In this document: positions 1 to 5,387 of the stretch, one piece after another
Layout of the letters: the number at the start of each line of letters is the position of its first letter
Numbering within the stretch: position 1 is the first letter of the stretch
Origin: Anaerobacillus sp.
Lineage (GTDB): Bacteria > Bacillota > Bacilli > Bacillales_H > Anaerobacillaceae
Assembly (NCBI GenBank): GCA_007120055.1
Contig: SKOL01000555.1
Coordinates: 1-5,387, forward strand
DNA: 5,387 bases
Reading direction: 5' to 3'
Program-made: the position numbers and the translations under genes
Notes under the pieces: model-generated
The model's input: only the letters and a program-made list of their open reading frames with translations
Database searches by the model: none
What the model was told of the DNA's origin: nothing

Positions 1-1
1 A

Positions 2-133
2 CATGGAATGGCTTATTATTATGGAGTTGTCGATAGCACGTACCTCGCTAAGCAGGTTGAAAAATTAACAGGTACAAAAATTGACCGTATGAACTTCTTT
101 ACGACATTAAAAATGAGATATGCAAAAAGGTGA
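2..133 (+). CDS. C-terminal end of an unrecognised protein (5' part outside window)
   Basis: Reading frame 2 is open from the left edge to a TGA at 131-133, giving 43 residues that begin HGMAYYYGVV and end FFTTLKMRYAKR. No other forward frame stays open across this stretch: frame 1 stops at about position 34 and frame 3 at about position 68. The tail is basic (KMRYAKR) and has a helix-like pattern, with an aromatic AYYYG segment followed by an amphipathic LAKQVEKLTG stretch. I do not recognise the family, and the fragment is too short to assign a function. It converges on the minus-strand gene at 178-906, with only 44 bp between the two stop codons. The coding call rests on the intact frame and protein-like composition. 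It could also be the remnant of a decayed gene, because the start lies outside the window. Confidence 0.6.
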   Translation, partial: HGMAYYYGVVDSTYLAKQVEKLTGTKIDRMNFFTTLKMRYAKR

Positions 134-135
134 GG

Positions 136-177
136 GGCGAATCAACTAGGACAATGAACCTGTCCCCCCTGTCCCAA
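136..177. repeat. REP-like palindromic repeat between convergent genes
   Basis: The gap between two convergent genes contains GGACA (149-153), a 7-nt loop, then TGTCC (161-165). A second GTCCC follows at 171-175. Read on the minus strand this is two direct copies of GGGACAGG followed by TTCATTGTCC, so alternative hairpins can form from the same GTCC/GGAC units. G/C strand bias here contrasts with the AT-rich surroundings. From memory, similar GGGACAGG...TGTCCC units recur as intergenic palindromes in Bacillus-group genomes and resemble REP elements mobilised by IS200-like Y1 (RAYT) transposases. That link is recalled, not tested. No T-run follows the hairpin on either strand, so it is not a canonical intrinsic terminator, although a hairpin in this position could still stabilise the 3' ends of both transcripts. 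Confidence 0.5.
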
Positions 178-906
178 TTAACCCTCCTTCAACAGCCGAT
201 ATGCATCCCTTACCCATTGCTTTTGCAAGGATTGTCCTCCTTGTGGCAATGGATGGCTGAAATGAAGGCGAGAGTTTCCTTGGATTCCTACTTGGCTAAC
301 TCCTTCTGGTAAAGAAGGGAGGCAATAGTTTTTCACGAGTTCTCGGAAGTGATTGGATTGGTCGACGATCGTTTTTCCCCATGCTTTAAAAATTACGGCG
401 TTTTCTTCTAGTTGCTCAAATACTTCAAGCAATTCTTCACGTCTTTCTGGACTGAAAATACTATGGATGTCGTCGAGCTCAGTAATTTCATCTACTTGAA
501 GCGCAAAATGTTTGCTTTTTGTATTACGGATATCAGATATATTAATCACTCTTGCATGCTTAAGGTTTAGGTTCCACATTAGTTTCATAACTTGATATTG
601 TGTATCATCAGGTAAAGTGTCTACATAAGGTGTTTCATGAATAGCGCTCGCTGCATGTACTCGATCATACTCGGAAATAGATGTTTGTCGTAAAGGTCTA
701 GATTTTCCAGGGTTCATCATGATCATTAGAAGTTGCGCCTTTGAGTTATCTCCATTTTCTTGTTGATGTGCTTTGTCAATGATATGTAAGTCGTTCCTGC
801 AGGATATTTTCGTTATCCCATCTCTTAGCTTCAATTGATAAAAGCTGCCTTCTACCGCATATCGCTCTAGTAGTCTATCATTTGAAATATTCCATTCAAC
901 TACCAT
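178..906 (-). CDS. DUF1643-like protein, 242 aa
   Basis: This is a complete minus-strand gene with ATG at 906-904 and TAA at 180-178. A strong ribosome binding site (GGAGGG, plus-strand 911-916) lies about 7 nt upstream of the ATG and supports this start. The protein shows a motif order resembling DUF1643: a hydrophobic strand ending in LLMIMMNPGKSRP (residues 59-71; the family usually has NPS), VINISDIRNTKS (120-131; compare the family's V-x-N-L-F-x-x-R), VIFKAWGK (171-178; the family's W-G motif), and a late R-x-H-F-S-H-P-L-P (213-221; compare the family's P-R-H-P-L). The first ~55 residues are a less conserved N-terminal extension. It has no signal peptide or membrane segment, so it is probably cytoplasmic. 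DUF1643 has no established biochemical role that I can cite. The family's resemblance to uracil-DNA-glycosylase-like folds is only a recollection. The gene is divergent from the helicase-nuclease gene at 1326 and convergent with the fragment at 2-133. The family call is moderate; the coding call is strong. Confidence 0.72.
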   Translation of the reverse strand: MVVEWNISNDRLLERYAVEGSFYQLKLRDGITKISCRNDLHIIDKAHQQENGDNSKAQLLMIMMNPGKSRPLRQTSISEYDRVHAASAIHETPYVDTLPDDTQYQVMKLMWNLNLKHARVINISDIRNTKSKHFALQVDEITELDDIHSIFSPERREELLEVFEQLEENAVIFKAWGKTIVDQSNHFRELVKNYCLPSLPEGVSQVGIQGNSRLHFSHPLPQGGQSLQKQWVRDAYRLLKEG

Positions 907-1058
907 GTCATTCCCTCCAATTCGTATTAAACATCTGAATTTAATATATATTCTTTTGGAAAAATATTATGTTAATGGCTCTTTCTAGCTTATCTACTTA
1001 TAAAGTAAATGGTAGCTGTTTTTTATACTATGACTGTAAAAGGTGTTAAGAATCACTT

Positions 1059-1100
1059 TTTAAATCTGGGAAACATTTTAATTAAACTCCCGAATTTTAA
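1059..1100. repeat. imperfect inverted repeat in the intergenic region
   Basis: The left arm 1059-1071 (ending CTGGGA) pairs with the right arm 1088-1100 (starting TCCCG). Counting one G-U pair, 11 of 13 positions match, around a 16-nt loop (1072-1087). The loop contains the self-complementary TTTAATTAAA. Much of the outer stem is A/T and could arise by chance in DNA of this composition; only the GGGA/TCCC core is notable. No T-run follows, so I do not call it a terminator. Confidence 0.3.
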
Positions 1101-1176
1101 AGAATGTTTTAGAATATATTGGAAAGTACTGATATATGAGTGAATTTTATAATTACCAAAAATGAGCCATATCCCG

Positions 1177-1218
1177 CAATATATAGTTTGCGAATGGTTT
1201 TGACGCAACTATATATTG
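1177..1218. repeat. long, nearly perfect inverted repeat (15-bp stem, 11-nt loop)
   Basis: The left arm CAATATATAGTTTGCG (1177-1192) is the reverse complement of the right arm CGCAACTATATATTG (1204-1218) apart from one bulged T (one of 1187-1189). This gives 15 consecutive base pairs, including a GCG/CGC base next to the 11-nt loop (1193-1203). A smaller alternative hairpin, CGCAA (1175-1179) with TTGCG (1188-1192), overlaps the left arm, so two mutually exclusive structures are possible. It lies 108 bp upstream of the helicase-nuclease start. No T-run follows on either strand. It could be an operator for a dimeric or tetrameric regulator, a cruciform, or a structured 5' leader element. Confidence 0.6.
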
Positions 1219-1235
1219 ATCTTAGTGGCGAGAAT

Positions 1236-1255
1236 AATGAATTATGAAATTCATT
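1236..1255. repeat. short perfect inverted repeat, candidate operator
   Basis: AATGAATT (1236-1243) and AATTCATT (1248-1255) form a perfect 8-bp dyad around a 4-nt loop ATGA. It lies 70 bp upstream of the TTG start of the large gene, just after the longer dyad at 1177-1218. Size and position fit a repressor-type operator, but an 8-bp A/T-rich dyad is only mildly unexpected here. No regulator gene is visible in the window. Confidence 0.35.
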
Positions 1256-1270
1256 GATTTATGTAGTTTA

Positions 1271-1298
1271 TTTAATTAGTGTTAAATCTTTATATAAA
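1271..1298 (+). promoter_or_regulatory. weak candidate promoter for the helicase-nuclease gene
   Basis: TATAAA at 1293-1298 matches 5 of 6 positions of a vegetative -10 box. It is preceded at 16-nt spacing by a poor -35 (TTTAAT, 1271-1276, 3 of 6). Transcription would start near 1305, leaving a short leader that includes the ribosome binding site at 1311. The match is weak and other arrangements in 1119-1260 are possible, including a perfect but isolated TATAAT at 1148-1153. Confidence 0.2.
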
Positions 1299-1310
1299 GG
1301 CATGTTTGTT

Positions 1311-1328
1311 AAGGAGGGGGTAACATTG
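1311..1328 (+). promoter_or_regulatory. strong Shine-Dalgarno that fixes a TTG start
   Basis: AAGGAGG (1311-1317), extended by three more G, is fully complementary to the 16S rRNA 3' end and sits 8 nt before the TTG at 1326. An in-frame ATG at 1302 exists, but it lies upstream of this site and has only AAAGG one base before it, which is too close to serve. The TTG start also puts the family's N-terminal KIREKLNIARKELLDFGLRN segment directly at the protein start. Confidence 0.8.
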
Positions 1329-4300
1329 GGATCGAAAATCCGTGAAAAGTTAAATATTGCTCGGAAGGAGTTACTTGATTTTGGTCTTAGGAATCCACTT
1401 TTAAACTACCGTACGTTAAAAGCTAAAGGACTTGAAATTAGTAATAATAATCCAGTTGCCGTTTTTAACACATTAGTTTGTGATAAGGCTAAAATGAGCT
1501 TCCAAGAGTTATCTGAACCAGATTTATTTAACAATGATGATCAAGAAGACACCACAATGATCGAAGAGTCAAATGAAAGTGAATTACGAAAATTTAAAAC
1601 TAAACTTCAGACAAATTATACAGAAAAACAATTAGAGAAAAGATTGTTAAATACATACTATTTTGCACGTACGTATATAGAAGAACAAGGTGTAAATATT
1701 CTATACATGGCATTAGGGATGTTAAATTGGTATGAATCTAGTAGTAGCAATGAATTAAGAAAAGCACCTTTAGTTCTTATTCCTGTTCAGCTAGAACGCG
1801 GAAGCGCGAAAGAAAGATTTACACTTACATATACTGAGAACGATATTGGGCATAATATTTCATTAGTAGAAAAGATGAAAGGAGAATTTGGAATTGAGAT
1901 CCCTAGCTTATCAACCGACGTTGATGAGGTAGACATCCCTTCCTATTTTTCAGATGTCTCTACGGAAATAGAAGGACAAAAAAATTGGTCAGTTGATACA
2001 GAAACGGTGGTCATTGGCTTCTTCTCATTTGGGAAATTTCTGATGTATCGGGACTTAGATCCTGCGATTTGGCCAGAACATCACTGTCCAGAAAATCATC
2101 AAATACTTTCAGATTTACTTGGGGATGGATTTAATGAGGAACCTTCTGGAATAGGTGATGATGAAAATATCGATCAATACGTGAATTTAAAAGAGTCAAA
2201 TCATATAATGAATGCAGATAGTTCGCAGATTTCGGCAATGCTTGATGTGAATAAAGGACGTAATTTGGTCATTCAAGGACCACCAGGTACAGGAAAGTCT
2301 CAAACAATAACAAATCTTATCGCTGAAGCAATCGGACATGGAAAAAAAGTGCTTTTTGTATCTGAAAAGATGGCAGCGCTTGAAGTTGTAAAACGCAGGT
2401 TAGACTCTGTAGGTCTTGGAGTTGCATGTCTTGAGCTTCATAGTCATAAAACGAATAAAAAAACTCTCTTAAATGAACTGTCTTCAACTTTAGATCTTGG
2501 AAAGCCAACGTACAACAATGTAGACATTAATATTCTTGAAGAAATGCGTACTCGTTTAAATGATTATTGTAATGCTGTCAATTCGGTCATTGGTTCATCA
2601 GGTGTGACACCTTATCTAGCTCTGGGAGAATTAGCACTTTTTCAAGTCAAGTATAAAGATCTTAAATTCCCTAAAATAGACATTGAGGGGATGGTCAATT
2701 GGAGTGCTGAAGAGTATCGAAAAAAAGAAGCAGTTATAGAGGAATTACAAACAACGATTAGCAAAATTGGACGTCCAAATGAGCACCCTTTTTGGGGAAG
2801 TAAAAAGAAAATCACCTTGCCTCATGAAATTGATATGCTAATTGAAAATTCTAAAGAAACACTTGATTTGGTCGTAAAAACATCATATAAAGTTAACCAT
2901 TATACGAATGAAATTTCTTACAAAGATGTTCATAATATTCCTGACTGTTTATATTTTTTGAAAGAACTCCAAACAATTGTTGATTCTCCAGACCTTTTAG
3001 ATATAAATATTAAATCAAAAAATTGGTTATATAAAAAGAACAATTTGAATGACTTGCTAGATGCTGCAGGTAATTACAGCAATATAAAACAAATTTATGA
3101 ATCCGTTTTAATGCCTGAAGCTTGGCAACAGGAGTTGCTCGAAACTAGACAATTTCTCATTCAATATAAAGATAAATGGTGGAGGTTTTTATCGGGGAAT
3201 TATCGCAAAGCAAAAAATAAAGTTTTAAGTCTCTTAAAAAATCCGAAACACCCACCGAAAGACCTTGTAGAAGTCGTTGATTCAATTATGGAGTCGCAAC
3301 GTCTCTATAAAGTTGTTAAAGAAAATGAACCTATTGGAAAAGAGCTATTTCAAGAACGATGGAGTAGCGTTTTTACGGAAACGGAACAGTTATTCACAAT
3401 TTCTAAATGGCTAATTAAACTTCACGAAGATATAAAAAGCAATGTAATTACTGATTGGGTGTTAAATATATTAGAAACAAATCCTAACAGAAATAATATT
3501 GAAGAAATAATATTTGATTTAGAAAACATTACCTCAGTGACTACCGGGTCACTCGAATTACTTGAAAAGAGCTTAGAATTTGATAGTTGTCTTCGATTTA
3601 ACTCCAACGATTCACTAGCTAGTCAAGATCTTAGCACATTAAAAGACGTTATAAGCACTTGGAATACGAGGGCTGCAGATTTACATGAAATGTCTTCTTA
3701 TAATAATGTAATAGGTGTTTGTAAAGAAGAAGATATTGCTTCTGTGGCAACATTCGCTGAGTCTTGGGAATTCTCAGGTAAACGACTGTTTGACTGTTTT
3801 AAATGGAATTGGAATCAATCCCTATTAGAAAAAGCTTTTACTGAACGTAAAGCACTCGCAAATTTTGATGTAAGTAGACATGAACATGTGATTGAGAAAT
3901 TTCAAGAAAAAGACAGGGTTTTAATTGAACTAAATCGTGCCAAACTCGCAGAACGGCATTGGCAAGCACTCCCGCAGTATGAGGCTGGTGGTCAATTAGG
4001 AGTACTTCGACGGGAATTTGAAAAGAAAGCAAGGCACCTACCAATTAGAAAGTTGATGAATAGAGCAGGAAAGGCCATTCAGGCGATAAAGCCTATATTT
4101 ATGATGGGACCTTTATCGATTTCAACTTATCTAGAGCCGGGTAGTATGGAATTTGATCTTGTCGTTTTTGATGAAGCGAGTCAGGTGAAACCAGTAGATG
4201 CGTTTGGGGCTATTGTTCGTGCTAAGCAGGCGATTGTTGTTGGAGATAGTAAACAAATGCCACCAACAAACTTCTTCGATTCGATTACTAAAGAAGAAGT

Positions 4301-5387
4301 TGGCGAAGAGGAACATTTTGTTTCTGATATGGAAAGTATTCTAGGTTTATTTTCAAGTCAAGGTGCACCGCAACGCATGTTAAGATGGCACTATCGAAGT
4401 CGTCATCAATCTCTAATCACAGTATCAAACCATGAGTTTTATGATGATAAACTAGTTATTTTCCCGGGCCCTGATGCTGATATGCATTCTACGGGTTTAA
4501 AATACAATTTTTCTACAGACACATATTATGACCGAGGACGAACACGTACGAATAAGGGAGAAGCCAAAAAGGTTGCTGAAGCTGTCATGGTACATGCAAA
4601 AAATTATCCCAATTTAACGTTAGGTGTAGCAGCATTTAGCATGGCACAGATGCAAGCGATCGTAGATGAACTTGAAATCTTACGCCGTTCTAATCCTAGT
4701 TTAGAATCTTTCTTCTCAGAACATCACCATGAGCCATTCTTTGTAAAAAATCTAGAAAACGTTCAAGGGGACGAAAGGGACGTAATCTTTATTAGTATTG
4801 GTTATGGGAAAACAAAGGATGGATATTTAGCGATGGAATTTGGTGCCCTTAATCGTACGGGAGGAGAAAGGCGATTAAACGTCTTAATTACGCGTGCACG
4901 AATGAGGTGTGAAGTATTTACAAATTTAAGTGCCGATGATATTGATCTAAAACGTTCAAATTCACATGGGGTTAAAGCTTTAAAGACATTTCTTAAATAC
5001 GCAAAAAGTGGCATTTTAGATATTCCGAAATCAACAGGAAAAGGCTTTGACTCTCCTTTTGAAGAAGCTGTTTGTAAGTCAATACAAAATTTAGGCTATG
5101 AAGTTGAACCACAAGTGGGCTCTGCAGGATTTTATATTGATTTAGCCATCGTAGATCCCAATAGTCCTGGGCGTTACTTATTAGGCATTGAGTGCGATGG
5201 GGCTACGTATCATAGTGCACGTTCAGCCCGTGATCGCGATCGGCTGCGACAGGAAGTATTAGAAGGGTTAGGATGGACCATTCACCGTATTTGGAGTACA
5301 GATTGGTTTAAACACCCAGAACGAGAAGTAAAGAGAGTCGTTGCTGCTATTGAAAAAGCGAAAGTGTATTCTAGGGGTAATTCTAAT
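1326..5387 (+). CDS. DUF4011 helicase with C-terminal PD-(D/E)xK endonuclease domain (3' end outside window), probable phage-defence protein
   Basis: One frame is open for 1354 codons from TTG 1326 to the right edge with no frameshift or stop. The N-terminal DUF4011 domain (about 1-250) opens with ARKELLDFGLRNPLLNYR. An SF1 UPF1/Dna2-like helicase follows: Q-motif region near 296-306, Walker A GPPGTGKS (318-325), motif Ia VLFVSEKMAAL (342-352), RHLPIRKLM (903-911), KPIFMMGPLSISTYL (922-936), Walker B FDLVVFDEASQ (943-953), motif III GDSKQ (973-977), motif IV LRWHYRSRH (1019-1027), motif V VQGDERDVIFIS (1146-1157) and motif VI ERRLNVLITRAR (1181-1192). Residues ~379-900 form a long, mainly helical insertion. 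A nuclease domain (about 1240-1340) has E1246/E1247, D1272 in GFYIDLA, E1289-C-D1291 in GIECDGATYH, and IHRIWSTDWF (1319-1328), as in REase_MTES_1575/Vsr-like folds. It likely translocates on DNA using ATP and cleaves it. The same architecture is known in antiphage systems (I recall 'Hhe'); the defence role is inference. It probably has further C-terminal sequence. Confidence 0.9.
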   Translation, partial: MGSKIREKLNIARKELLDFGLRNPLLNYRTLKAKGLEISNNNPVAVFNTLVCDKAKMSFQELSEPDLFNNDDQEDTTMIEESNESELRKFKTKLQTNYTEKQLEKRLLNTYYFARTYIEEQGVNILYMALGMLNWYESSSSNELRKAPLVLIPVQLERGSAKERFTLTYTENDIGHNISLVEKMKGEFGIEIPSLSTDVDEVDIPSYFSDVSTEIEGQKNWSVDTETVVIGFFSFGKFLMYRDLDPAIWPEHHCPENHQILSDLLGDGFNEEPSGIGDDENIDQYVNLKESNHIMNADSSQISAMLDVNKGRNLVIQGPPGTGKSQTITNLIAEAIGHGKKVLFVSEKMAALEVVKRRLDSVGLGVACLELHSHKTNKKTLLNELSSTLDLGKPTYNNVDINILEEMRTRLNDYCNAVNSVIGSSGVTPYLALGELALFQVKYKDLKFPKIDIEGMVNWSAEEYRKKEAVIEELQTTISKIGRPNEHPFWGSKKKITLPHEIDMLIENSKETLDLVVKTSYKVNHYTNEISYKDVHNIPDCLYFLKELQTIVDSPDLLDINIKSKNWLYKKNNLNDLLDAAGNYSNIKQIYESVLMPEAWQQELLETRQFLIQYKDKWWRFLSGNYRKAKNKVLSLLKNPKHPPKDLVEVVDSIMESQRLYKVVKENEPIGKELFQERWSSVFTETEQLFTISKWLIKLHEDIKSNVITDWVLNILETNPNRNNIEEIIFDLENITSVTTGSLELLEKSLEFDSCLRFNSNDSLASQDLSTLKDVISTWNTRAADLHEMSSYNNVIGVCKEEDIASVATFAESWEFSGKRLFDCFKWNWNQSLLEKAFTERKALANFDVSRHEHVIEKFQEKDRVLIELNRAKLAERHWQALPQYEAGGQLGVLRREFEKKARHLPIRKLMNRAGKAIQAIKPIFMMGPLSISTYLEPGSMEFDLVVFDEASQVKPVDAFGAIVRAKQAIVVGDSKQMPPTNFFDSITKEEVGEEEHFVSDMESILGLFSSQGAPQRMLRWHYRSRHQSLITVSNHEFYDDKLVIFPGPDADMHSTGLKYNFSTDTYYDRGRTRTNKGEAKKVAEAVMVHAKNYPNLTLGVAAFSMAQMQAIVDELEILRRSNPSLESFFSEHHHEPFFVKNLENVQGDERDVIFISIGYGKTKDGYLAMEFGALNRTGGERRLNVLITRARMRCEVFTNLSADDIDLKRSNSHGVKALKTFLKYAKSGILDIPKSTGKGFDSPFEEAVCKSIQNLGYEVEPQVGSAGFYIDLAIVDPNSPGRYLLGIECDGATYHSARSARDRDRLRQEVLEGLGWTIHRIWSTDWFKHPEREVKRVVAAIEKAKVYSRGNSN

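Larger units (their letters stand above)
907..1325. other. 419-bp AT-rich intergenic region between divergent genes
   Basis: This stretch must hold the promoters of both the minus-strand DUF1643-like gene and the plus-strand helicase-nuclease gene. I see no convincing coding sequence: the only short frames (for example ATG 1162-TGA 1203, 13 codons, and ATG 1245-TAG 1280, 11 codons) lack ribosome binding sites. Its visible structure consists of three inverted repeats (1059-1100, 1177-1218 and 1236-1255, listed separately) and a perfect 10-bp palindrome TTTAATTAAA (1077-1086) inside the loop of the first. Isolated promoter-like hexamers include TATAAT at 1148-1153 without a good -35, TTGACG at 1200-1205 without a -10 at the right distance, and TATAAA at 1293-1298. 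No tRNA, riboswitch or T-box consensus was recognised. Confidence 0.7.

Noticed and set aside
130..312. 60-codon plus-strand open frame
   Set aside because: It overlaps the 3' end of the minus-strand DUF1643-like gene and the palindromic repeat, has no ribosome binding site, and its composition looks like an antisense translation.
1162..1203. Possible 13-residue leader peptide (ATG 1162 to TGA 1203) overlapping the long dyad
   Set aside because: No Shine-Dalgarno sequence precedes it and no regulatory codon run is present. The overlap with the dyad is suggestive but not enough to call a leader.
1148..1205. Promoter using the perfect TATAAT (1148-1153) or the TTGACG (1200-1205)
   Set aside because: TATAAT has only AGTACT or GTACTG at the right distance upstream, with no extended -10 TG. 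TTGACG has no acceptable -10 at 15-19 nt downstream.
1177..1218. Intrinsic terminator
   Set aside because: The stem is long but mostly A/T, and neither strand has a T-run directly after it.
907..1325. CRISPR array or tRNA in the intergenic region
   Set aside because: There are no regularly spaced direct repeats and no cloverleaf-type conserved blocks; the repeats present are inverted dyads.
2317..5014. Five minus-strand open frames of 61-70 codons (2317-2508, 3422-3607, 3838-4044, 4131-4316, 4802-5014)
   Set aside because: All lie antisense inside the continuous helicase-nuclease frame, over conserved motifs such as Walker A, Walker B and motif VI, with no supporting ribosome binding sites or recognisable domains.
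1326..5387. Frameshift or pseudogene in the large gene
   Set aside because: I followed the frame codon by codon from 1326 to 5387. It stays open and all helicase and nuclease motifs fall in the same frame, so the missing stop is due to the window edge.

Overview
The window looks like chromosomal DNA of a low-GC Gram-positive bacterium, most likely a Bacillaceae relative. The basis is AT-rich codon use, strong AAGGAGG/GGAGGG-type ribosome binding sites, a TTG start behind a perfect Shine-Dalgarno sequence, and a GGGACAGG-type palindromic repeat of a kind I recall from Bacillus-group genomes. The genus cannot be fixed from the sequence alone.

Layout. (1) Positions 2-133 hold the last 43 codons of a plus-strand gene that enters from the left; I do not recognise it. 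(2) Positions 134-177 are a 44-bp gap between convergent genes, filled by a G/C-biased REP-like palindromic repeat. (3) Positions 178-906, minus strand, encode a complete 242-aa protein that looks like a divergent DUF1643-family member. (4) Positions 907-1325 are a 419-bp AT-rich intergenic region between divergent genes. It has no convincing gene but three inverted repeats, one of them a 15-bp stem with a single bulge (1177-1218). (5) From 1326 to the right edge a single plus-strand reading frame runs for 1354 codons without a stop. It is a very large DUF4011-type protein: N-terminal DUF4011 domain, UPF1/Dna2-like superfamily 1 helicase split by a ~560-residue helical insertion, and a C-terminal PD-(D/E)xK (MTES_1575/Vsr-like) endonuclease domain. 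The gene continues past the window.

How the parts fit. The giant helicase-nuclease is the main feature. Proteins with this DUF4011-helicase-nuclease order are known from phage-defence surveys (I recall the single-gene 'Hhe' type), so an antiviral or anti-plasmid role is the best hypothesis. All helicase motifs and the nuclease residues are present, so it appears functional. The DUF1643-like gene is transcribed away from it across the shared intergenic region. It could be a separate accessory gene or part of the same defence locus; the window does not decide this. The dyads in the shared region are candidate operators or structured leader elements.
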